Assembly (NCBI GenBank): GCA_963169475.1
Contig: CAUJFT010000145.1
Location: 1-5,497 of the forward strand
Source of the DNA: Bacteroidota bacterium
Lineage (GTDB): Bacteria > Bacteroidota > Bacteroidia > J057
Length of the DNA stretch: 5,497 nt
Reading direction: 5' to 3'
Part shown: positions 1 through 5,497 of the stretch, one piece after another
Layout: the number at the start of each line of letters is the position of its first letter
Numbering within the stretch: the first letter of the stretch is position 1
Notes under the pieces: model-generated
Database searches by the model: none
Seen by the model: the letters and a program-made list of their open reading frames with translations, nothing else
What the model was told of the DNA's origin: nothing
Position numbers and translations under genes: made by a program

Positions 1-621
1 AGACCCCCTAATTCCTAACTTATTTTCCTTGGGACCGAGTTCAAAGCCCTGCATCGTTCTTTCTACAATCAGGGCATTGATTCCTTTATGGCGTTTTTCT
101 ACGTCTGTTTGAGCGATTACGAGGTATAGGTCGGCGTGACCGGCATTAGTAATCCAGTTTTTAGTGCCATTGAGGAGATAGTAGTCTCCCATATCTTTGG
201 CGGTAGTCTTCTGTTGAGTAGCATCGCTTCCGGCTTCTGGTTCAGAGAGACAGAAAGAGCCTATCCATTCTCCTGTGGCTAATTTGGTGAGATATTTTTG
301 TTTTTGTTCTTCCGAACCAAAATGCTCTAATCCCCAGCAAACCAGGGAGTTGTTTACAGACATAATCACTGCTGCGGAAGCGTCCCATTTTGCAATTTCA
401 TTCATTGCCAATACATAAGAAACCGTATCCATTCCTCCTCCTCCATACTCTGGAGAAACCATCATACCCAAAAAACCAAGCTCTCCCATCTGACGAATCA
501 GTTCCCTTGGGAAGACCTGCTTTTCGTCTCGTTCGATTACTCCCGGTTTTAATATATTTTCAGCAAAATCCTTAGCCATTTGCTGAATCATCTTATGCTC
601 ATCGGTAAGTTGAAAATTCAT
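1..621 (-). CDS. Acyl-CoA dehydrogenase, N-terminal part (cut by the window edge)
   Basis: This is a flavoenzyme subunit that introduces the alpha-beta double bond into acyl-CoA thioesters and passes electrons to electron-transfer flavoprotein, acting in the cytoplasm in fatty-acid or branched-chain amino-acid breakdown. The frame is open from ATG at 621 to the window edge, giving 207 of the usual 380 or so residues. The start MNFQLTDEHKMIQ matches the usual family beginning. Residues 1-115 fit the helical N-terminal domain, including SPEYGGGGMD near 56-65. Residues 123-134 (FCLSEPEAGSDA) are the first acyl-CoA dehydrogenase signature, KNWITNA at 154-160 is the flavin-contacting segment of the beta domain, and the fragment stops within the typical KLGIRGS motif at 201-207. 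The C-terminal domain with the catalytic glutamate is outside the window. The motifs suggest a short- or medium-chain, butyryl-CoA-like enzyme, but chain length cannot be read from this part. There is no clear Shine-Dalgarno, only an A-rich leader. Confidence 0.95.
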   Translation of the reverse strand, partial: MNFQLTDEHKMIQQMAKDFAENILKPGVIERDEKQVFPRELIRQMGELGFLGMMVSPEYGGGGMDTVSYVLAMNEIAKWDASAAVIMSVNNSLVCWGLEHFGSEEQKQKYLTKLATGEWIGSFCLSEPEAGSDATQQKTTAKDMGDYYLLNGTKNWITNAGHADLYLVIAQTDVEKRHKGINALIVERTMQGFELGPKENKLGIRGS

Positions 622-676
622 AAGTATCTCTTTTTATTTTAAAATTGCTTTGAATGTTGTGCTTCTAAAAGTACGG

Positions 677-708
677 CAAAATTATATATTTTCGCCAAAT
701 AAACCAAG
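677..708 (-). promoter_or_regulatory. Candidate Bacteroidota-type promoter for the acyl-CoA dehydrogenase gene
   Basis: Read on the minus strand, TAATTTTG (684-677) matches the Bacteroidota -7 consensus TAnnTTTG exactly. CTTG (708-705) lies 20 bases upstream, in the -33 position where TTG is expected. This would put the transcription start near 670 and give a leader of about 50 bases before the ATG at 621. The match is by eye to a known consensus, in A/T-rich DNA where chance matches are common. Confidence 0.45.
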
Positions 709-750
709 TTTGCAAAAAAAAGATTGGAACTATGCAAAGCCAAAAGTAAA

Positions 751-778
751 AGCACTACCCCATTCGGGGTAATATGCT
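751..778. repeat. Inverted repeat (small hairpin) in the divergent spacer
   Basis: A perfect 6-bp stem, TACCCC (756-761) with GGGGTA (766-771), closes the four-base loop ATTC. It is extended by an outer AGCA/TGCT pair (751-754 with 775-778) across an uneven internal loop. No T-run follows on either strand, so it is not a standard intrinsic terminator. It lies upstream of both divergent genes and could be an operator or chance structure. Confidence 0.4.
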
Positions 779-974
779 GCCAAGGGAATAGAAAGACCGG
801 TGGTCTGTAGGTTATCTTGCGGCTGTAAAATGCCCGACTCACTCCAACCTTAGGAGATTAAAAATAGAGAGAAAAGGTTTGGGTTAAAAGGGAATTAAAT
901 ACTACGAAAATCGAATATAACGGGTGACTTTAACGGAAAGTAAGCATCTAAATGATGTTTCTTTTTTGTGGGTT

Positions 975-988
975 ATTAATCATTAATC
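975..988 (+). repeat. Tandem 7-base repeat in the leader of the DUF3078 gene
   Basis: ATTAATC occurs twice head to tail (975-981 and 982-988) and is followed by a partial third copy, ending 9 bases before the ATG at 998. It occupies the place where a ribosome binding site would be; no Shine-Dalgarno is present. A/T-rich, unstructured leaders are normal in Bacteroidota, so this may simply be that. Confidence 0.5.
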
Positions 989-997
989 ATTTATTAT

Positions 998-1990
998 ATG
1001 GGGAAAAATATTATTATACTATTCATTTTTATTATTACATTCGGGTGGGTCAATGCACAAGATGAAGCTGGCTCGTGGGTTCGTAAGGGAGATTTTGGCT
1101 TGCAGTTTACGAATGCTGTTTTTTCTACTTATCAATCTTCCGGAAATAGTAATAATGCCAACTCTTTGGTGGGAAAATTTAATTATGTTCTTAATTGGAA
1201 AAAGTCCAAACATTCATGGGATAATAACTTTAATTTTCTTTATGGGACGATTCGTACCGTGCGGGTAGTCCCTCAGGGGACTAGTAATACCTACCAAAAG
1301 GTGTTTACTAAAAATGGCGACTTGATTAACCTTACTTCCAAATATGGATATTCTCTCAAAAAAAATCTAAATTTTGCAATATTAGGGGCATTTCAATCTC
1401 AATTTACGAAGGGTTTTAAAGACCCCTTTGCAAGCGAAAGGGAAGTAATTTCTACGTTTCTGGCACCCGGTATCGTGAATCTTGGTGCTGGATTGGAATA
1501 TAAGCCTAATGATGATTTCAGCATTTACTACGCTCCCATAAACGGACGCATGACAATCGTTAGGGTTGATTCTTTGAGAGATAATTATAGTATTGTCAAT
1601 CCGGACGGAATCAATAAAGAGTTTGGTTCTTTCTTATCTGCTACTTATCGTAAGCAAATCATGACTAATATCATCTACTCCACGAAGATCCAACTTTTTA
1701 CAAATTATTTAAAAAACAAGATTGACCCAGCAGTTAATCGCCCTTTATCAGTAGATTTACAACTTTGGCAGCATAATCTCACCTTTCAGGTTAATAAGTA
1801 TATCGCTGCTACTTTTACCGCCAATATGATGTATGACGAGGATACAAAGTTTACGATTCTTGCGCAGGATAAGAAAAATGGTTCTCCCGTTATTGTAGAT
1901 GGCACGCCTAAGAAAGGTCCCCGTTTTCAATATTTTCATACATTAGGAGTCGGTTTTACCTATAACTTTACGAATGAACCCAAAAAATAA
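998..1990 (+). CDS. DUF3078 family exported protein, probable outer-membrane beta-barrel
   Basis: The function is unknown; the family is found mainly in Bacteroidota and is predicted to sit in the outer membrane. The 330-residue product starts with a clear signal peptide: basic N-terminus (MGKN), hydrophobic core at about 5-17, and a likely signal peptidase I cut after VNA at residue 20. The mature part alternates polar and hydrophobic residues, as in amphipathic beta strands. It has family-like stretches: KSKHSWDNNFNFLYG (about 69-83), a GDLINLTSKYGYSL segment, a FQSQFTKGF segment, STFLAPGIVNLGAGLEYKPNDDFSIYYAPINGRMT near the middle, YRKQIMTNI, and a final aromatic strand, GVGFTYNF, followed by a short charged tail. 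The ATG at 998 is the only start that includes the signal peptide. It appears to be a single-gene transcript, with a terminator 40 bases after the stop. The family assignment rests on recalled motifs, not on a search. Confidence 0.85.
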   Translation: MGKNIIILFIFIITFGWVNAQDEAGSWVRKGDFGLQFTNAVFSTYQSSGNSNNANSLVGKFNYVLNWKKSKHSWDNNFNFLYGTIRTVRVVPQGTSNTYQKVFTKNGDLINLTSKYGYSLKKNLNFAILGAFQSQFTKGFKDPFASEREVISTFLAPGIVNLGAGLEYKPNDDFSIYYAPINGRMTIVRVDSLRDNYSIVNPDGINKEFGSFLSATYRKQIMTNIIYSTKIQLFTNYLKNKIDPAVNRPLSVDLQLWQHNLTFQVNKYIAATFTANMMYDEDTKFTILAQDKKNGSPVIVDGTPKKGPRFQYFHTLGVGFTYNFTNEPKK

Positions 1991-2029
1991 TCAAAGAGTT
2001 CGTTAGTTCTCATATTTTTGGTAAATGTG

Positions 2030-2068
2030 AAAGGAGGAGGGTTTTTCACAAAGCCCTCCTCCTTTTTT
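2030..2068 (+). terminator. Intrinsic terminator of the DUF3078 gene
   Basis: A 16-bp stem (2030-2045 with 2050-2065, including one G-U pair) closes a four-base TCAC loop. The core is GGAGGAGGG paired with CCCTCCTCC, and T runs from 2063 to 2068. It lies 40 bases after the stop at 1990. The A-run on the 5' side is short, so it should act mainly on the plus strand. Confidence 0.9.
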
Positions 2069-2306
2069 ATAGATTGGGTAATAAGTATGAGTGAGTGAAA
2101 AACAAAGAAAGTAGTTATAGGTTAAGTTATTGATTATTAATTTATTGTATTTGTTGTTGGTTGTTCATTTTTAACTATTCGCTGCTTATTGCGAAATTAC
2201 CTTACCTGTTTTATTCCTTTATCACTGATATGTTTTTCATCGGCAAGGGCAAAGCTTAACTCCGAAGTAGTAATATCTTTATAGACCAAAATATTTTTAT
2301 TCTCGC

Positions 2307-2389
2307 ATCAAACACTCTAAAGGTGGGTATGGTTTTCGGCATGAATCGCCTTTATTTAACATCTATAGAGTAGGGTTTAGGGGTTTGAT
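2307..2389. repeat. Nested inverted arms, possible folded RNA or degenerate palindrome
   Basis: Three pairs of arms are nested: ATCAAAC (2307-2313) with GTTTGAT (2383-2389), ACTCTA (2314-2319) with TAGAGT (2366-2371), and AAGG (2320-2323) with CCTT (2349-2352). The 5' arms are contiguous, while the 3' arms are separated by 11 and 13 unpaired bases. The arms are short, so chance is a real alternative. Confidence 0.3.
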
Positions 2390-2423
2390 ATTTTGCTATA
2401 ACGGGGTTGGGCGCGAATTGTAA

Positions 2424-2476
2424 TTTTCTCTTAGCGGCAGGGCTACGCATCTGAATGCTCCTGCCGCAAGAGAAAA
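2424..2476. repeat. Large imperfect palindrome with one bulged base and a nested hairpin
   Basis: The arm TTTTCTCTT-A-GCGGCAGG (2424-2441) pairs with CCTGCCGC-AAGAGAAAA (2460-2476) over 17 bp, leaving a single bulged A at 2433. Inside the 18-base loop, GCAT (2447-2450) pairs with ATGC (2455-2458) around CTGA. The form, a GC-rich inner stem, one bulge and a nested loop, resembles REP-like or other dispersed palindromic elements. It is not followed by a T-run on the plus strand (AGTGGG follows) and on the minus strand only TTACAATT follows, so it is a poor terminator. The structure is certain; its nature is inferred. Confidence 0.65.
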
Positions 2477-2577
2477 GTGGGCTGGGTGTGAGGTTTCGGT
2501 TACTCAATATGACGGAGGGGGCTTTATTTATTATACGTAAAAAATACGGGGTAGTATAAATCTCCCATTATTTCTAC

Positions 2578-2625
2578 AAAAAAAATGCTTCATAAAACAA
2601 GGTTGAGGTCTTGTCTTATGAAGCA
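2578..2625 (-). terminator. Intrinsic terminator of the RND pump gene
   Basis: On the minus strand a 16-bp stem (2625-2610 with 2601-2586) encloses an 8-base loop and is followed by eight T residues (2585-2578). It begins 21 bases after the stop codon. One position pairs as G-U in the minus-strand RNA but would be an A-C mismatch in the plus-strand RNA, and no T-run follows on the plus strand. The terminator is therefore one-directional and marks the pump gene as the last of its transcript. Confidence 0.92.
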
Positions 2626-2646
2626 AAATAAATACATTTATGCAGG

Positions 2647-5497
2647 TTAGTTTACGCTGATTAATTCCTCACGGGTAGGAGAATCTGAAGTGTATGGAGG
2701 CGGAGTTGGTGTGTTTTGGTTTTTATTCTTTTGGAAATAAGCCTTTATGCTGTCCACTATCATATATACTGCTGGTACTACTAAAAGTGTCAGGAACATG
2801 GAGCTTGTAAGCCCACCAATTAACGCCCAGCCGAGACCGTTTTTCCATTCAGAGCCGGCGGTAGTTGCCGTAGCAACCGGTAACATTCCCAGCACCATAG
2901 CGAGGGTAGTCATAAGAATTGGGCGGAGACGCTCCCTCCCTGATTCAATGAGGGCATCGTAGGTGCTCATTCCCTTTTCTTTTAGTTGGTTTGTAAAATC
3001 CACAATCAAAATGGAGTTTTTTGAAACAAGCCCTACCATCATAACCATTCCGAGCATGGTGAAAAGACTAAGATTGTTACTAGTAAGTGCTAATGCTAGT
3101 AATGCTCCAATCAATGCAACAGGGATTGCGAAAAGCACCACAAAGGGGTAGATGTAGTTATCATACAAGGCGACCATAATCAAGTAAACCAATACGATTG
3201 AAATGATAAAAGCTGCGCCAATCGTCGTAAAAGATTCCGCTTGATTTTCTACCGTTCCGACATAGGCAGTTGTAATATTAGGGGGTAGGTTAGCGTCTTT
3301 AATCACTTGGTCCACCTCTTTGGAAACATCTCCTAATGCGCGATTACCAGCAATTTGGGAAGAAAGCGTTACCGAACTTTGGCGATTTGTTCGCTGATAC
3401 TTGGAGGGCCCGGTTCCGTGTCTGACCTCGGCAAATTGAGAGAGTTTTATTTTTTGTCCCATTTGATTTACAAAGGTAATGTTCTTAACATCTTCTATAT
3501 TCTTACGGTCAAATCCGTCAAGCATAATGACGATGTCATATTCTTTGGTTCCTTTGCGGAATTTACTGGCATCATTACCCGCAAATGCTCCTTGGAGTGT
3601 ACCACCAACAATCGCGACATTTAGCCCGTAATTAGCGAGTTTTTCTTTGTCCATATCAACCACAACCTCCGGCACTCCGCTTTCTACGGATAGCTCAACG
3701 TCTGCTGTTCCTGGTATTTTCCTTACCTTTTCTTTCAGCATATCCGCTATTTGAAGGACAGAGTCAGGGTCTTCTCCCGTGATAACTAATTGAATAGGTG
3801 CTTGATTATCTCCACCCGCAATCCCTACTGCTCCTCCGGTTATTTTCGCGCCGGGGATTGCTTCGGTAAGGTCTTTTTTGGCTTTTGCGATAAATTCCTT
3901 AGTAGTAAAATCTCTTTCGTTTTTATCTGTTAGCTTGACAAGTAGCTCGGCTTTATAGTTTCCGGCTTTCCCTACCTCCACCGAACTACTTCCTCCGATA
4001 TTGGCAAATACCATTTTAACTTCGGGAATTTTCATGAGTATTTCCTCTGCCTTCTGGGAGTATCTGCTTGTGTTTTCTAAGGTACTTGTTTTATCTAACT
4101 CTACATTGAGGATTCCCTCTCCTTTATCTCCTTCTTTTACAAACTCGTTTCCTATTAGCCCGGCAGGGATAAGCCCGCATGAGCCAATGAACATCAACAA
4201 AACGACCGGTAGCACTATTTTTTTATTATTTAGTGTCCATTTTAGATTGACGATGTACCAATTTGTGAAGGAGCTTACCTGACGTTCAAGCCAATGATTG
4301 ATTTTTCCCCAAAGTGTGTTTTGGTCTATATGCAGTTTTTTGGAAAAACGGGAAGAAAGGAAAGGTGTTACGGTAAAGGAAACGAAAAGGCTCATTAAAG
4401 TAGAGATTACAATTACCCAAGAAAACTGCCTTATGATACTGCTGATTATCCCCGCATTTGCCAAAGCCAAAGGGAGGAACACCACAACGTCCACAAGTGT
4501 GATGGATAAGGCTGTAAACCCAATTTCATTTCGTCCGTCCATAGCAGCTGTCCTTCGGTCTTTACCCATCTGAAGATGTCGGTGAATATTTTCGAGTACC
4601 ACAATAGAGTCATCTACGAGAATCCCCACGACAAGGGTTAAGCCAAGCAGGGTCATCAGGTTAAAGGTAAATCCAAACAAATAAAATGCGATAAGCGTAC
4701 TCACAAACGAAGCCGGAATAGAGAGCATTACGATAAATGAATCGCGGACACTATGAAGGAATACCAAAATTACTAATGCTACCAGAAATAAGGCAAGTAC
4801 AAGGTCATGCTTTACGGCATCTGCTGCTTTGAGCGTAAAGTCCGAAACATCGGAAGCAATACTAAAATGAATATTATCTTTTTTGTATCGGGCTTCTATT
4901 TCGGAGATTTTCAATTTTACTAATCGTGAGACCTCCACGGCGTTGGCATCGGATTGCTTTTTAAGGATAATTCCTACAGCTGTCTTGCCATTGATACGGT
5001 TAATGGAGGCTATCTCTTTTTTATCCTCGACTACCTCCCCAATATCTTTTACTTTTACTACTCCTCCGGTAGGAAATTGAGCCACTACTAACTCTCTGAT
5101 GTCTTCTAAGTTCGAGAACTTTCCGGAGAGATGAATCCGGATTTGCTCTTCTCCGGTTTTTACCTTACCTGTAGGGAAGTCCATGTTGGCATTGTTGATT
5201 GCCTGAATGACTTGAAGCATAGAAACATTTTTGGAGTCCATCTTATCCGTATTTAAATTCACGCGGACGGCTTTTTCTTCTCCTCCTACAATTCCAATAT
5301 CTGCCACCCCTTTGATAGAAGCAAGTTGGGGTTTAATATCATCTTTGATTAATTGGAAAAATTCAGATGGAGGGAGCGAAGAGGTTGCCCCCATTTGAAT
5401 GGTTGGGAAGTCGTCAGAGCTAAACTTACCGATAATGGGTGTTTTCGCACCTGTGGGGAGAAGTGCCGTTACCTGATTTACTTTCCGTTGCGCATCT
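2647..5497 (-). CDS. RND-family multidrug efflux pump, inner-membrane permease (HAE-1/AcrB type), lacking its N-terminus
   Basis: This is a proton-driven exporter of the inner membrane that works as a trimer with a periplasmic adaptor and a TolC-like outer-membrane channel. The frame is open to the window edge: 949 residues are present and about 100 (first membrane helix and start) are missing relative to the usual 1,040 or so. In fragment numbering, about 1-225 is the first periplasmic loop, 229-380 are helices 2-6, about 427-448 is helix 7, then comes the second periplasmic loop, and about 758-915 are helices 8-12. The proton-relay residues are intact: Asp-Asp in GILVDDSIVVLENIHR (295-296), Lys in GLVSKNSILIVDF (826) and Arg in RERLRPILMTTLA (858). 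A hydrophilic tail of about 26 residues with a proline cluster (TPTPPPY) ends the protein. The Met at 5394 is internal: residues before it (TALLPTGAKTPIIGKF...) also fit the family. HAE-1 is favoured over heavy-metal pumps by the overall motifs; the substrate cannot be read. Confidence 0.95.
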   Translation of the reverse strand, partial: DAQRKVNQVTALLPTGAKTPIIGKFSSDDFPTIQMGATSSLPPSEFFQLIKDDIKPQLASIKGVADIGIVGGEEKAVRVNLNTDKMDSKNVSMLQVIQAINNANMDFPTGKVKTGEEQIRIHLSGKFSNLEDIRELVVAQFPTGGVVKVKDIGEVVEDKKEIASINRINGKTAVGIILKKQSDANAVEVSRLVKLKISEIEARYKKDNIHFSIASDVSDFTLKAADAVKHDLVLALFLVALVILVFLHSVRDSFIVMLSIPASFVSTLIAFYLFGFTFNLMTLLGLTLVVGILVDDSIVVLENIHRHLQMGKDRRTAAMDGRNEIGFTALSITLVDVVVFLPLALANAGIISSIIRQFSWVIVISTLMSLFVSFTVTPFLSSRFSKKLHIDQNTLWGKINHWLERQVSSFTNWYIVNLKWTLNNKKIVLPVVLLMFIGSCGLIPAGLIGNEFVKEGDKGEGILNVELDKTSTLENTSRYSQKAEEILMKIPEVKMVFANIGGSSSVEVGKAGNYKAELLVKLTDKNERDFTTKEFIAKAKKDLTEAIPGAKITGGAVGIAGGDNQAPIQLVITGEDPDSVLQIADMLKEKVRKIPGTADVELSVESGVPEVVVDMDKEKLANYGLNVAIVGGTLQGAFAGNDASKFRKGTKEYDIVIMLDGFDRKNIEDVKNITFVNQMGQKIKLSQFAEVRHGTGPSKYQRTNRQSSVTLSSQIAGNRALGDVSKEVDQVIKDANLPPNITTAYVGTVENQAESFTTIGAAFIISIVLVYLIMVALYDNYIYPFVVLFAIPVALIGALLALALTSNNLSLFTMLGMVMMVGLVSKNSILIVDFTNQLKEKGMSTYDALIESGRERLRPILMTTLAMVLGMLPVATATTAGSEWKNGLGWALIGGLTSSMFLTLLVVPAVYMIVDSIKAYFQKNKNQNTPTPPPYTSDSPTREELISVN

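Larger units (their letters stand above)
622..997. other. Divergent intergenic spacer with no gene seen
   Basis: These 376 bases separate two genes transcribed away from each other, so both promoters should lie here. The minus-strand promoter is visible at 677-708. On the plus strand I see no good TAnnTTTG box before the gene at 998. The spacer holds a hairpin at 751-778, a short palindrome at 794-806 (AGACC GGT GGTCT), two TAACGG copies spaced 13 bases start to start (918 and 931), a CATC-TAAAT-GATG inverted repeat at 945-957, and a 7-base tandem repeat just before the start codon. The short repeats could be operator sites, but none matches a regulator site that I recognise. Confidence 0.6.
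2069..2577. other. Non-coding spacer between convergent genes, rich in inverted repeats
   Basis: About 500 bases lie between the two facing terminators, and no complete gene can be supported. The left third (2070-2200) is A/T-rich and looks plain. From about 2197 to 2560 the DNA becomes more GC-balanced and structured. It contains nested inverted arms at 2307-2389, a large palindrome at 2424-2476, and a weaker TTATAC/GTATAA inverted repeat at 2531-2559. Two broken coding-like frames cross it: a minus frame open at 2307-2197 with no ATG, and a plus frame open at 2274-2540 except for one TAA at 2421-2423, also with no ATG. This could be a degraded gene, an interspersed repeat unit, or an RNA element; the sequence alone does not decide. 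Confidence 0.5.

Noticed and set aside
390..575. Plus-strand open frame of 61 codons
   Set aside because: It lies entirely antisense to the well-supported acyl-CoA dehydrogenase gene and reads as a shadow of it.
639..842. Open frame of 67 codons on the minus strand in the divergent spacer
   Set aside because: It overlaps the candidate promoter and leader of the acyl-CoA dehydrogenase gene, has no ribosome binding site, and its product shows no domain or motif I recognise.
878..907. TTTG (878-881) and TACTACGA (900-907) as a promoter for the DUF3078 gene
   Set aside because: The spacing of 18 is acceptable, but the -7 box matches TAnnTTTG only in its first two bases.
2031..2041. AAGGAGGAGGG as a strong Shine-Dalgarno sequence
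   Set aside because: No start codon follows at a suitable distance, and the run is one arm of the terminator stem.
2127..2153. A/T-rich stretch resembling the leader of the DUF3078 gene at 973-1000
   Set aside because: The resemblance (TTATTxATxATTAAT) rests on A/T composition and needs a gap; no gene follows it.
2747..5080. Several plus-strand open frames of 60-95 codons opposite the RND gene
   Set aside because: All are antisense shadows of a continuous, motif-rich pump gene, and none shows recognisable protein features.
5392..5394. Met codon at 5394 as the start of the RND gene
   Set aside because: The frame stays open to the window edge, and the 34 upstream residues match the first periplasmic loop of RND pumps, so this Met is internal.

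Overview
The window looks like chromosomal DNA from a member of the Bacteroidota. The middle gene encodes a DUF3078-type outer-membrane protein, a family typical of that phylum. The start codons lack clear Shine-Dalgarno sequences and have A/T-rich leaders. The only convincing promoter fits the Bacteroidota -33/-7 pattern (TTG ... TAnnTTTG). Nothing in the sequence names the genus.

Layout from left to right. (1) At 1-621, minus strand, lies the N-terminal 207 codons of an acyl-CoA dehydrogenase, cut by the window edge, with a candidate promoter at 677-708. (2) A 376-base divergent spacer (622-997) holds that promoter, a small hairpin and short repeats. (3) At 998-1990, plus strand, lies a complete 330-residue exported DUF3078 protein, followed by a strong intrinsic terminator at 2030-2068. 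(4) A non-coding spacer of about 500 bases (2069-2577) is unusually rich in inverted repeats. It includes a 17-bp, bulged palindrome with a nested hairpin (2424-2476) and coding-like but broken frames. (5) A minus-strand intrinsic terminator (2578-2625) closes the last gene. (6) At 2647-5497, minus strand, lies an RND multidrug-efflux pump subunit (HAE-1/AcrB type) missing only about its first 100 residues, which lie beyond the window.

The three genes have no obvious shared pathway: fatty-acid or amino-acid catabolism, an envelope protein of unknown function, and drug efflux. The DUF3078 gene and the pump gene converge, each with its own terminator, so they are separate transcription units. 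The pump gene is the last gene of its transcript; an adaptor protein gene and possibly a TolC-like gene would be expected upstream, outside the window. I found no strong evidence for a new multi-gene system. The most interesting material is the structured, possibly repetitive spacer at about 2197-2560.
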